From NCBI RefSeq assembly GCF_022565915.1, contig NZ_JAJOYX010000002.1:186001-250000 (forward strand): a stretch of DNA of 64,000 nucleotides, in the 5' to 3' direction. Source of the stretch: Nesterenkonia sp. LB17 (GTDB taxonomy: Bacteria; Actinomycetota; Actinomycetes; Actinomycetales; Micrococcaceae). Below, one piece after another: positions 8,168-16,445 of the stretch (its first letter is position 1; the number at the start of each line of letters is the position of its first letter). The notes under the pieces were generated by a model that was given only the letters and a program-made list of their open reading frames with translations, was not told where the DNA came from and ran no database searches. Both the position numbers and the translations under genes were made by a program.

Positions 8168-9808
8168 ATGATGACCGTCGCAGAACAGGTCGGCGCCTAC
8201 CTGGCGCGCCTCGGTGTCGGCCACGCCTTCGGTGTAGTTGGCAGTGGCAATTTCGTCGTCACCAACGCTTTGCGTGACGCGGGGGTTCCGTTCACCGCTT
8301 CCAGGCATGAGGGCGGTGCAGCGACGATGGCGGATGCTTATTCGCGAATGAGCGGACAGGTCAGCGTCTTGAGCCTCCATCAGGGGTGCGGCCTGACCAA
8401 TGCCGGCACCGGAATCAGTGAGGCCGCCAAGTCACGCACTCCCATGATCGTGCTGGCAGCTGAGACCGCCGCTGCCCAGGTCCATTCCAATTTCGCAATG
8501 GACCAGCGGGACTTCGCTCGCGCTCTGCTCGCAGAACCCGACCGGGTCCATTCAGCAGAATCTGCTCTCACCGACACCCTGCGGGCCTATCGGACAGCCG
8601 TGAGGGACCGTCGCACGGTGGTCTTGAACCTGCCCCTGGATGTCCAGGCATCCGAGGCGATCGGAGAGATTCCCCACCTCACCGTTGAGCCACGACCCGA
8701 GACCGCGCCTTCCGAGGGGGACCTCGAGAAACTCATCGAGGCGATATCTCACAGCGAGCGGCCGGTATTCGTGGCAGGGCGCGGCGGACGCGGCGCGAAG
8801 AGGGACATCGCAGCGCTGGCCCAGGCGACTGGAGCCCTGCTGGCCACCAGTGCCGTGGCGAAAGGGCTGTTCCATGGGGACGACTTCGACCTCGGCATCT
8901 CTGGCGGCTTCTCCTCGCCCTTGACCGCAGAGTTGATCAGTGATGCCGACCTGATAGTAGCGTTCGGCTGCGCGCTCAACATGTGGACGATGCGCCATGG
9001 GAAGCTCATCGGTCGTGACACCGTGGTTGCTCAGATTGACGTGGAAGACTCCGCACTCGGTGCACAGCGTCCTGTCGACATACCGGTCCTTGGGAGTGCT
9101 GCCGGCGTCGCCCAGGCACTGTTGGGAACGTTCGATGGTCGGGAGAGGACCCGCTACCGCACCACTGAAGTGCGACAACGCATTGCGACTCTCTCGCGTT
9201 GGGATCAGACGCCGACCGAGGTCTTGGGCACTCCAGGACAGAGTGTCGATCCGCGCGAGCTCTCCAAGGAGATCAATCGGATTCTTCCTGCTGAGCGCAT
9301 CGTCAGCATCGACTCCGGCAACTTCATGGGTTACCCAAGCCAATATTTCGACGTCCCCGACGAGTTCGGTTTCTGCTTCACGCAGGCTTTCCAATCGATC
9401 GGGCTGGGCTTATACACCGCTATTGGTTCAGCACTGGCGCAACCTCACCGGATGCCAGTTCTGGGAACAGGTGACGGTGGGTTCCTTATGGCCGTCCAGG
9501 AATTGGAAACTGCCGTGCGCCTGCAACTGCCACTGGTGGTGGTGGTCTACAACGATGCTGCCTACTCAGCTGAGGTACACCACTTCGGAGAAGACCAGGA
9601 CCTGACAACGGTGACTTTTCCAGACACAGACATTGCTGCCATTGCGCGAGGATTCGGCGCCACAGGTATCACCGTACGCTCCACAGAAGACCTCGAACCC
9701 CTGCGTGAATGGGTTTCGTCTGACCCCAATTGTCCGGTGGTAATCGACGCGAAAATCGCAGACGATGGAGGTTCCTGGTGGCTGGCAGAAGCTTTCAAGG
9801 GGCACTGA
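8168..9808 (+). CDS. thiamine diphosphate-dependent enzyme, acetolactate synthase-like
   Basis: A 546-residue enzyme of the acetolactate synthase/benzoylformate decarboxylase superfamily. The N-terminal pyrimidine-binding domain has the catalytic Glu in SRHEGGAA (about residue 48). A central domain follows. The C-terminal diphosphate-binding domain has GDGGFLM followed ~27 residues later by VYNDAAY, the Mg/ThDP-binding pair. ATG 8168 is chosen because AGGAG sits 6-10 nt upstream; an in-frame TTG at 8111 is possible but poorly placed. The cyclase-family gene follows after 51 nt on the same strand, so the two probably act on one pathway, for example cleavage or decarboxylation of a 2-oxo acid coupled to a cyclase/amidohydrolase step. 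There is no regulatory subunit gene, which argues against branched-chain amino acid synthesis. The substrate is unknown. Confidence 0.87.
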   Translation: MMTVAEQVGAYLARLGVGHAFGVVGSGNFVVTNALRDAGVPFTASRHEGGAATMADAYSRMSGQVSVLSLHQGCGLTNAGTGISEAAKSRTPMIVLAAETAAAQVHSNFAMDQRDFARALLAEPDRVHSAESALTDTLRAYRTAVRDRRTVVLNLPLDVQASEAIGEIPHLTVEPRPETAPSEGDLEKLIEAISHSERPVFVAGRGGRGAKRDIAALAQATGALLATSAVAKGLFHGDDFDLGISGGFSSPLTAELISDADLIVAFGCALNMWTMRHGKLIGRDTVVAQIDVEDSALGAQRPVDIPVLGSAAGVAQALLGTFDGRERTRYRTTEVRQRIATLSRWDQTPTEVLGTPGQSVDPRELSKEINRILPAERIVSIDSGNFMGYPSQYFDVPDEFGFCFTQAFQSIGLGLYTAIGSALAQPHRMPVLGTGDGGFLMAVQELETAVRLQLPLVVVVYNDAAYSAEVHHFGEDQDLTTVTFPDTDIAAIARGFGATGITVRSTEDLEPLREWVSSDPNCPVVIDAKIADDGGSWWLAEAFKGH

Positions 9809-9859
9809 AGCTCCGATACACTCACCGCAGATCAACTCTCGAGAATAAGGTATAGCCAA

Positions 9860-10627
9860 GTGACTGCAGTCAATGCTCTGATCGCCGGTTTGTTCGACAA
9901 ATCCGTCAGCATCGTCGATCTCACAAATCCGCTGTCCGCCTCAACTCCTACCTTGAAGCTGCCTGAACCCTTCGTCAACCTGATCGACTTCAGCTTGGAC
10001 AAGGTCGCTGAGTACGACGCACAGGGGCCGTTCTGGAAACACCACAACATTCACACTGGTGAACACGTCGGCACCCATATCGATGCCCCGGTTCACTGGG
10101 TGTCAGGACGAGGAGGTCACGATGTATCCTCTATCCCGCCTGAACGGTTGATCGGCCCTGCCGCGGTGCTGGACGTCAGGGCGCAGGTCGAAGATGACCC
10201 GGACTTCCTGCTCCAGATCAATGATATTCGTGTCTGGGAGACAGAGAATGGGCCGTTGCCACATAACGGTTGGCTGCTCCTGCGCACCGGGTGGGACCGA
10301 TTCTCTCAAGATCAGGAGTCGTTCCTCAACGCCGACGACACCGGCTCACACACTCCTGGGATCTCGGCAGAGGCGGCCCTTTGGATCGCAGAGGAGACTT
10401 CGCTCTCCGGCATCGGAGTAGAAACGGTCGGAATCGATGCCGGTCGCGGTGCGGAACTGGACCCGCCATTTCCTGTCCACTATCACTTGCTGGGCAATGA
10501 CAAGTATGGAATCACCTCGCTGCAGAACTTGGACAAACTTCCAACCGTAGGAGCGATGCTGGTGGTAGCTCCTTTGCCCATCGTGGACGGGACAGCGAGC
10601 CCGTCACGGGTCTACGCGCTCATCTGA
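9860..10627 (+). CDS. cyclase family protein (kynurenine formamidase-like metal hydrolase)
   Basis: Protein of 255 residues with the metal-binding signature HxGTHxDxPxH at residues 69-79 (H69, H73, D75, H79). This signature defines the family that includes bacterial kynurenine formamidase, isatin hydrolase and polyketide cyclase-like enzymes. The C-terminal region GIDAGRGAELDPPFPVHYHLLG (around 193-215) supplies the second conserved block with a conserved His near the end. The start is GTG 9860, 51 nt after the ThDP enzyme. Family members open or close rings by hydrolysis at an amide or keto group. Genomic pairing with a ThDP enzyme suggests hydrolysis producing, or acting on, a 2-oxo acid; this is inference. 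No tryptophan-degradation genes are nearby, so kynurenine formamidase is not favoured. Confidence 0.85.
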   Translation: MTAVNALIAGLFDKSVSIVDLTNPLSASTPTLKLPEPFVNLIDFSLDKVAEYDAQGPFWKHHNIHTGEHVGTHIDAPVHWVSGRGGHDVSSIPPERLIGPAAVLDVRAQVEDDPDFLLQINDIRVWETENGPLPHNGWLLLRTGWDRFSQDQESFLNADDTGSHTPGISAEAALWIAEETSLSGIGVETVGIDAGRGAELDPPFPVHYHLLGNDKYGITSLQNLDKLPTVGAMLVVAPLPIVDGTASPSRVYALI

Positions 10628-10936
10628 TCACCGTCTAGTGGTTCAAGGTCGGCGCGACTAGCCGAATGCGCAGGTGTGGCCAGACGACGTCTACAAAGGA
10701 CCGTCCAGGCGATGATCTCGCCGCGCCACCGACAGTGCTCCCGAAGTCAATGAGGCTCACTTCAAGGGCAATAGGTACGCCCCGTTCGACGAGGCAGACC
10801 GGACTTGGTGCACCGAGCTGGTATCAAGCATTCCGCGCAAGTCGGACGGTTCCTACTGCACGCGCCAGGCTGCCGCCGTCCACCCGTCCTTCCCCATGGT
10901 GGCAGTCCCAAGATTCTGAATTCTGAGGTTCAGGAG

Positions 10937-11074
10937 AACACCTATGGGCATCCCGCTGCGGAGATCATCCGCACGTTGGAGGGCCTCGGTGCCGCGGTCT
11001 ACCGCACTGATCTCCACGGCACAGTGGTCTTCACCTTGGATGCAGACGGCTTGGAGGCGACCGCTGTTCCTTGA
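10937..11074 (+). pseudogene. C-terminal fragment of ComEC/metallo-beta-lactamase-type protein
   Basis: A 45-codon stretch reads NTYGHPAAEIIRTLEGLGAA followed by VYRTDLHGTVVFTLD. That is the usual end of ComEC/Rec2-like and related metallo-beta-lactamase hydrolases (YGHP-x-LxxLxxxGxxVYRTDxxGTV). The frame upstream (from about 10805) does not continue into any recognisable metallo-beta-lactamase core, so only the tail survives. The rest of the 10628-11135 gap shows a short coding-like piece in another frame (EAHFKGNRYAPFDEADRTW, about 10750-10805) that I cannot assign. Confidence 0.55.
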
Positions 11075-11135
11075 TTCGAGCGACATCGGATGGGCTTGGG
11101 AAGCATTCGGATCTGCGGCGGGAACCTTCGCGGCG

Positions 11136-11783
11136 TCAGATTCGGCCGGTCTCGTGGGCCCACATGGCGACCTCGACGCGGTTTCGGGCGCCGATTTTTC
11201 GCATGAGGCTGGCGAGGTGGGCTTTGACGGTGCTTGGGGTGATGTAAAGCTCGCTGGCGATCTCGTTGTTGGTGTGACCTTGGGCTACAGGCACGAGGAC
11301 CTCCTCCTCGCGGGCGGTGAGCGGTTCTATCGGCTGCCTCGGTGGTGAGGTCTGTGCGTGCGCGAATGCTGCGAGCAGTCGGACGGTCACGCTGGGAGCG
11401 ATCAGTGCGTCTCCGTCGGCGGCGGCGTGGATGGCCTGGGTCAGCAGGGCGGGTCCGGCGTCCTTGAGCAGGAACCCGCGGGCGCCGGCTTTGAGCGCCC
11501 CGTGGACATACTCGTCGAGGTCGAAGGTGGTGATGACCACGATCGGCAGGGGGTCGGTGACGTCGGGGCCGGCGAGGCGTCGAGTGGCTTCGATGCCGTC
11601 CATCAGCGGCATGCGGATGTCGAACAGGCCGACGTCGGGGCGCAGCTGGAGGGCCAGGCGGACTGCCTCGCGCCCGTCGGCGGCCGCGCCGACCACTTCG
11701 ATGTCGGGTTGGGCGTCGAGCAGCATCGTCAGCCCGGTGCGCACGATCGGCTGGTCGTCGGCGATGAGGACCCTGATGCTCAT
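11136..11783 (-). CDS. LuxR/NarL-family response regulator
   Basis: A 215-residue two-component regulator. Its receiver domain has acidic residues D9/D10 (IADDQ), phospho-acceptor Asp55 (LFDIRMP), Thr/Ser near 85 and Lys107 (FLLKDAG). A LuxR-type helix-turn-helix follows (LTAREEEVLVPVAQG, NNEIASELYITPSTVKAHL; about 150-200). It overlaps the upstream histidine kinase gene by 4 nt, so both are translated from one mRNA and form a cognate pair. Targets are unknown; the divergently oriented DUF6326 gene on the far side of the kinase is a candidate by position. Confidence 0.93.
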   Translation of the reverse strand: MSIRVLIADDQPIVRTGLTMLLDAQPDIEVVGAAADGREAVRLALQLRPDVGLFDIRMPLMDGIEATRRLAGPDVTDPLPIVVITTFDLDEYVHGALKAGARGFLLKDAGPALLTQAIHAAADGDALIAPSVTVRLLAAFAHAQTSPPRQPIEPLTAREEEVLVPVAQGHTNNEIASELYITPSTVKAHLASLMRKIGARNRVEVAMWAHETGRI

Positions 11784-12925
11784 CGTGGCGTCCCGGTTCG
11801 GGGCAGGACCACTTCTACCCGCCAGCCCCGCTCGGCGGCGGGGCCTGCGTGGAAGGTGCCGCCGAGCAGTGAAGCGCGTTCCCGCATGCCCACCAGGCCG
11901 TAGCCCGCTGGGGCGCGGCCGCCAGCGGCGGAGCCGTCGTCGTCGATGGTCAGCCGTACCTGGTCAGCGTTGCCTGAGACGGTGACGGTGACCTGGGTCG
12001 CGTGGCGGGCGTGCCGTCGAGCGTTGGTGATGGACTCCTGGGCCAGGCGGTAGATCGCGGCCCCGACCGCCGGGCTGAGGTCATCGAACTCGCCGGAGAG
12101 CGTCACCTTGACGCAGGGACGCGTCTGGCCAGCGGTGGCGAGCTGCTCGACCTCGGCCAGGCCTGGCTGCGGCGCGAACTCGGTGTCCTGTGAGGCGCGG
12201 AGCACGCCGACGATGGCGCGCAGCTCGGTGAGGGTGCGGGTCGCTGCGTCCTCGATGATGGCCAGGGCCTCGATGGCACGCTCGGGGTGGGAAGCCGCGA
12301 TGGCACGCCCCGCTTGGGCCTGAATGGCGATCCCCGAGACGTGGTGGGCGACGGTGTCGTGGAGTTCACGAGCGAGCTGTTCGCGTTCGCGGCACTTGGC
12401 TTGGTCGATGTCGCGGATGTGGATCTTCGTGCGATAGCGGATCGCGGCGCCGAGCGCGGCGGCGAACAGGAAGAACGCATACCCTGCGACCGTCTCCGCC
12501 AGGCTCATCGGGTCGGCGACGTAGGTGATGGCCAGCCAGAGCAGGATGACGCCGAGGCCGCGCGCGGCTTCCCGGCCGGAGCCCCACCGGAACAGGGCGT
12601 AGGCCAGGATCAGCACCGCCGACATGCTGTTCAGCAGGCCACCTTGCGACCCGGTGAGGATTCTGACGATGTCGACGATCGTCAACGTGCCGAAGGAGAT
12701 TGCAACCGCGACGAGCGGGTGCGTGCGTCGCCACAGCAGGGGGCCGAGGACCGCGAGCACCGCGAGCAGCAGCAGCGGGAGCGGCGCCAGGTCCTGGCGA
12801 AGCACGACTTCCACCAGGGACCAGCAGATCAGTACAGCGACCAAGGCCCAGTCCCGCGGCCCTCGGTCCGGGGCATTCGTGGGTCGAGGTTCGGCCCACA
12901 GCGAGCGGAGTGCGTTGGTGGCCAT
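11780..12925 (-). CDS. sensor histidine kinase, HisKA_3 (NarL-type)
   Basis: Membrane histidine kinase of 381 residues. About five hydrophobic helices occupy residues 25-165 with no sizeable extracellular loop, as in intramembrane-sensing kinases of Gram-positive bacteria. The HisKA_3 dimerisation domain has the phospho-acceptor in ARELHDTVAHH (His189). The HATPase_c domain follows, with an N-box-like AQESITNARRHA and the G-box DDGSAAGG...GYGLVGMRERA. The 3' end overlaps the response regulator gene by 4 nt. Transcription starts in the 160-bp region shared with the divergent DUF6326 gene. The signal is not readable; such kinases often sense membrane stress. Confidence 0.92.
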   Translation of the reverse strand: MATNALRSLWAEPRPTNAPDRGPRDWALVAVLICWSLVEVVLRQDLAPLPLLLLAVLAVLGPLLWRRTHPLVAVAISFGTLTIVDIVRILTGSQGGLLNSMSAVLILAYALFRWGSGREAARGLGVILLWLAITYVADPMSLAETVAGYAFFLFAAALGAAIRYRTKIHIRDIDQAKCREREQLARELHDTVAHHVSGIAIQAQAGRAIAASHPERAIEALAIIEDAATRTLTELRAIVGVLRASQDTEFAPQPGLAEVEQLATAGQTRPCVKVTLSGEFDDLSPAVGAAIYRLAQESITNARRHARHATQVTVTVSGNADQVRLTIDDDGSAAGGRAPAGYGLVGMRERASLLGGTFHAGPAAERGWRVEVVLPRTGTPR

Positions 12926-13086
12926 CTGATCAGCCTAGGCAGCCCGAGTGCTCGGTGCATCCGCCGAAAGTACAGGAGCTCGGCTGTACCAACGGCCAGG
13001 TCGAATCAGGCTCCGGGGCTGATGTGCCCGCCGCCGGCATCCGTGAAGGTGGAAACACCCACCCAATCTAACCAAGGAGCATCGTG

Positions 13087-13611
13087 ATGAGAACGTCTCA
13101 ATCCCACATCCCACGAGAGAATCCGCCGTCCCGGAGCAGGTTGGAAGATCTGCGCATGCCCGTGCAGGCCAAACTCGCAGCAGCATGGACGAGCTTCATG
13201 TTCCTCTACATCTACGTCGACTACCTCGCCCTGTACAAGCCCGGCGTCGTCGATGACATCCTGGCCGGCATCGTCTACGAGTTCGACATCGGCCCAACCT
13301 TTGTCGCAATTTCGCTCACGCTCATGGCGATCCCGATCCTCATGATCCTGGTTTCGACGACACTGCCTGCCCGTCTCAGCCGCACCATCAACCTCGTCGT
13401 GGCAGCGCTCTACATCCCCGTCTCGATCGTCAACGCAGCAGGGGAGTCCTGGACCTACTTCTACTTCTACGGCCTCTCCATCGGACTCGAGGTGCTGCTC
13501 CTGGTCTTCATCCTGCGTTCCGCCTGGACCTGGCCCCGCCGCACCGCATCACCGGCAACCCTGGCGGCCAGCCTCGACAGCGAGCCGCTCCGCACACCCC
13601 GGCAGGCATGA
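13087..13611 (+). CDS. DUF6326 family membrane protein
   Basis: A protein of ~174 residues with four predicted membrane helices. The arrangement is that of DUF6326: an N-terminal LEDLRMPVQAKLAAAWTSFM segment, a conserved VDYLALYKPG loop, and an ESWTYFYFYG motif before the last helix. Function is unknown. AAGGAG at 13074-13079 favours ATG 13087 over GTG 13084. It is divergent from the histidine kinase/response regulator operon and is therefore a plausible regulatory target. Its stop overlaps a short downstream frame (ATG 13608) of 58 codons that has no recognisable domain. Confidence 0.8.
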   Translation: MRTSQSHIPRENPPSRSRLEDLRMPVQAKLAAAWTSFMFLYIYVDYLALYKPGVVDDILAGIVYEFDIGPTFVAISLTLMAIPILMILVSTTLPARLSRTINLVVAALYIPVSIVNAAGESWTYFYFYGLSIGLEVLLLVFILRSAWTWPRRTASPATLAASLDSEPLRTPRQA

Positions 13612-13937
13612 CTGCCCGCACCGCGCACGAGCTCACTAGGCGCTGCGGCGAGACCGCCGCCGTGCACTCCTTCACCTTCACGATCGCGCCCGGGACCGGC
13701 CTGGCCGGGGTAGCGACGACGCACGTCGGAGGGTTCTCCCTCGGCCCTCCAAGCCCAGCACGGGGATGCCCACGCCGATAGTCAGACGGCTGCCGAAGGG
13801 AATCCATGCTGGAGACCATCCCCCCGGTGATTTTCTGGGCGGTCCTGCCCCGGGCTGGGGTCGCAGCCATGCGCTCAGGTCGCGGCAGGCTAGGTCCAGG
13901 TCCCTTTCGGTCACTGCGCAATCCAGTGAAGGAGCGG
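13612..13937. other. gap without an assignable gene
   Basis: A 58-codon frame begins at ATG 13608, overlapping the DUF6326 stop (ATGA), and ends near 13782. Its codon use is actinobacterial but no domain is visible; it could be the 5' stub of a truncated gene. The remainder holds no feature I can support. Confidence 0.35.
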
Positions 13938-14237
13938 TCAGGCGCCCCCGAGCCCATTGAGCAGGAACCAGAAGATGAGTACGCCGACCATGCCCGCGAG
14001 CAAGCCCCATCCGGCACCGATGAGCGCCCGTACAGCAGTGAAGGCGCCGGTCGGCGCCAGGGCTGGTAGGGCAAGGCCACACGCCGCACCGATAACTGCC
14101 ATGACACCCGCCTGCACTGGGAGAATCCAGTTCTCAGTCCCCGGACCGTCCAGGAACGCTGCCGTCACCGGGAGACTCAAGGCCCCCGCGCCGAGCAGAA
14201 TGGCGACACCGATGACGCGTTGGAACGTCTTGGACAT
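13938..14237 (-). CDS. small hydrophobic membrane protein, unknown function
   Basis: A 99-residue protein with about three to four hydrophobic helices (VIGVAILLGAGALSLPVTAA, the VQAGVMAVIGAACGLALPAL region, a Gly-rich helix, and GMVGVLIFWFLLNGL at the end). The start is placed at the ATG at 14237-14235 because GGAGG lies 8-12 nt upstream; a longer form from 14276 lacks a ribosome-binding site. I do not recognise the family. It stands alone. Confidence 0.65.
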   Translation of the reverse strand: MSKTFQRVIGVAILLGAGALSLPVTAAFLDGPGTENWILPVQAGVMAVIGAACGLALPALAPTGAFTAVRALIGAGWGLLAGMVGVLIFWFLLNGLGGA

Positions 14238-14564
14238 GACGTGCCTCCGAATGAAGAAGGAACTTACGAGCGTCACGCCGTTGACGCCTAGGTGGCACCA
14301 ACACTACCGTGCAGGCAGCGGCATCTCAGTGCATCACGCCCGGCCTCGGCCATTTCAGCACCCGCCGCGGTCTTTCTTGATCGAGGACAGCGACCCTTCC
14401 GTGGAAAGGTCCCAGGAGAGTCCTGACTGGTTCTCAAGGTGAGGCGGTGAGGGCGCGGCCGCTGCCCCCGAGTTCTCTGGCGAGCAGCTGGACACGCCGG
14501 TCGACGTCGTCTCGGACCAGGCGCATGCGCTCCGGCCTGGTGGGAACGTGGATGGGCCCGAACG
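14238..14564. other. gap with a possible 3' remnant of an arsenate reductase/phosphatase-like gene
   Basis: On the minus strand at about 14440-14555 a frame ends with PTRPERMRLVRDDVDRRVQL, then LARELG, then a Ser/Ala tail. This resembles the last helix (RDDIDxRVxxLLxEL) of ArsC/low-molecular-weight phosphatase-type proteins. The catalytic Cys part is missing and the assignment is tentative. Otherwise the gap shows nothing. Confidence 0.28.
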
Positions 14565-14780
14565 CTGCGGGTGACCTATGACCTCACGGGCGACGCTGCC
14601 TACGCTTTCCTGGGCCCCGAGCTGGAAGTGGCCGGTGTGGCTCGAACCGTTCCCGTGGACGGCGATGACGACCCGTGAACGGTGAACCTCGATGCAGTCA
14701 GGGTTGGTCCGATCATCGGCATAGAAATGCCTGATACGAGCAAGAGGCTGCCCATCGAGCTACTCGGGAACCTGACCTGA
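14565..14780 (+). pseudogene. DUF2283 family protein with internal in-frame stop and lost start
   Basis: The frame reads LRVTYDLTGDAAYAFLGPE, then EVARTVPVD-type residues, then TGA at 14676-14678. It resumes in the same frame with VNLDAVRVGPIIGIEMPDTS and KRLPIELL and ends at 14780. Together this is a full-length (~70 residue) DUF2283 protein. Where an initiator Met is expected (MRVTYD) the codon is CTG at 14565, and no in-frame ATG or GTG precedes it closely; GTG 14571 could start a truncated form. Two lesions indicate a decayed gene. Confidence 0.62.
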
Positions 14781-14948
14781 TGCGGCATGACCGCGAGTTT
14801 CAAGGCTGCCCGGTCCATGCGACGAGGTGCTTGACCTGACCCGCCGTGATGGGTGGCCAGGGGGTAGGTAGTCGGGTTTCAGCACGTCGGTTTCGGGGCT
14901 CATCACAATGCATGGTGTGTACCTCGACGACGAGCAGGGCTCGCATCT

Positions 14949-16118
14949 TCACGACCTGGTGTCGCCGACCGCTGGCCCTCGGGAGGACCCGTGCAGAATC
15001 AGCGCCACGCCGCTGAGCAGTGACACCGCGGCGGTGAGGACGAGCAGGGCACCCAGGCCCAGGCCAGGGATCACCGCACCAGCCACAGCCGGTGCTGCGA
15101 CAGAGCTGAGGGCTCCTACGACCAGGCAGGCCGTGAACGCCGCGCCGGCGCGCTCGGGCACCAGCTCGGCGGTCCAAACTGCGAGCACCGCCGATCCTGT
15201 CATGTACCCCACGCCGAAGATGCACGCCGAGACCGCCGTTGCGATCAGGGAGTCGCTGGCCAACCCCAGCAACGCCAGCGCCACACCGACCGTTGCCAGG
15301 CACAACGCGGCGACCCGCACGCTGCCGATCCGCCGCGCGAAGGTCCCGGTGGCCACGCCCACCATGCCGCAGAAGCCGATGGCGGCGTAGAGCGCCGGGA
15401 CGGCTGCCGCCGGAAGGGTGCCGTGCTCGAGGACGTCGGAGGCGTAGGTGAAGTAAATGACGATGACCGCGAAGTAGACCACGGAGTAGGCGCCCGGGAC
15501 GCGCAGCGCCCGGACCAGCGAGGAGGCACCGCCGCGTGCGACCGGGCGCGAATCCGGCCTGGTTTTCGGCACCAGGCTGAGGTTCACGAGTGCGGCGGCC
15601 ACCGCAGCCAGAGCGATGCCGACCCAGACCAGGCGCCAGGAGCCCAGCAGTGCCAGGGCGGCGAGCCCGCCCAGCAGTACGAGTCCGCCGCTGGTGCCGG
15701 TCGTGATGATCGCCAGCGCTCTGGGCTGCTGCCGCAAGGGCACCGAACGGGTCACGATGTCGGAGTAGGGCGCCCAGACCCAACCGCCGGCACTGCCAGC
15801 CAGGACGACACCGACGGCGAGCAGCCAAGGCGACGGCGCGAGTGTCACGATCACCGCCCCCAGAACGCCGCAGACCCCGCCCACGGTCGTCGGGGCACGC
15901 GACCCGTGCCGCGCGGCGAGCCGTCCCGCGAGCAGCAGGCCCGCCAGGTAGCCCGCGAAGGTTGCGCTGGCGATGAGGCCGAGCACCAGCTCGGAGAGCC
16001 CCAGGTCCTCCCGGATGCTGGGCAGCGTCAGGCCGTAGGCGTAGCGGGCCATGCCGAAGGCGACCCCGACCACCGCCGCACCGGCCAGACCGATCCGGCC
16101 ACCCGCGGAGAGCGTCAT
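14949..16118 (-). CDS. MFS transporter, YbfB/YjiJ-like
   Basis: A 389-residue protein with 12 hydrophobic helices in two halves. The first half has the MFS loop-2/3 region (LLAGRLAARHG) and the N-terminal MARYAYGLTLPSIREDLGLS pattern seen in YbfB/YjiJ family exporters. GGAG-type sequence (AAGGAGTAATTC) precedes the ATG at 16118. The gene is divergent from a TetR regulator with a 327-bp spacer that contains an inverted repeat, the usual layout of a TetR-controlled efflux pump. The substrate is unknown. Confidence 0.88.
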   Translation of the reverse strand: MTLSAGGRIGLAGAAVVGVAFGMARYAYGLTLPSIREDLGLSELVLGLIASATFAGYLAGLLLAGRLAARHGSRAPTTVGGVCGVLGAVIVTLAPSPWLLAVGVVLAGSAGGWVWAPYSDIVTRSVPLRQQPRALAIITTGTSGGLVLLGGLAALALLGSWRLVWVGIALAAVAAALVNLSLVPKTRPDSRPVARGGASSLVRALRVPGAYSVVYFAVIVIYFTYASDVLEHGTLPAAAVPALYAAIGFCGMVGVATGTFARRIGSVRVAALCLATVGVALALLGLASDSLIATAVSACIFGVGYMTGSAVLAVWTAELVPERAGAAFTACLVVGALSSVAAPAVAGAVIPGLGLGALLVLTAAVSLLSGVALILHGSSRGPAVGDTRS

Positions 16119-16383
16119 GAATTACTCCTTATCCTGTGACATGCACAGGCGTCGTTGCCGGCCTCAGCGGGATCGGCATCAAGATGCGCTCAGCCCGACT
16201 GCCAATCGGTGGGCTGCGGCGCGAGAACTGACGGAGCCGCTTGTACCCTCGGCCCGAGCGTGGGGCCACATCGATGGCCCATCAGAGCCCGGGGCTGCAG
16301 CGCACGAGTCCGGCGGTGGTCGCGATCAGCTGCCATGTCGCGGAGCACCTGAGTTCGCATCGCACCTCTCCCCGAGAACCACT

Positions 16384-16419
16384 AGAACGGTCGTAATGTT
16401 ACACCACAACGCCCGTTCT
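16384..16419. promoter_or_regulatory. inverted repeat, candidate TetR operator between MFS and TetR genes
   Basis: Perfect 7-bp arms AGAACGG (16384-16390) and CCGTTCT (16413-16419) are separated by 22 bp and lie 27-62 bp upstream of the TetR start. An internal TTACACCACAA stretch lies between the arms. Position and symmetry fit an autoregulatory TetR site, but the long spacer is unusual. The rest of the 16119-16445 spacer shows no gene. Confidence 0.45.
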
Positions 16420-16445
16420 GAACCGGTGGTCCCTACACTGGTGTG

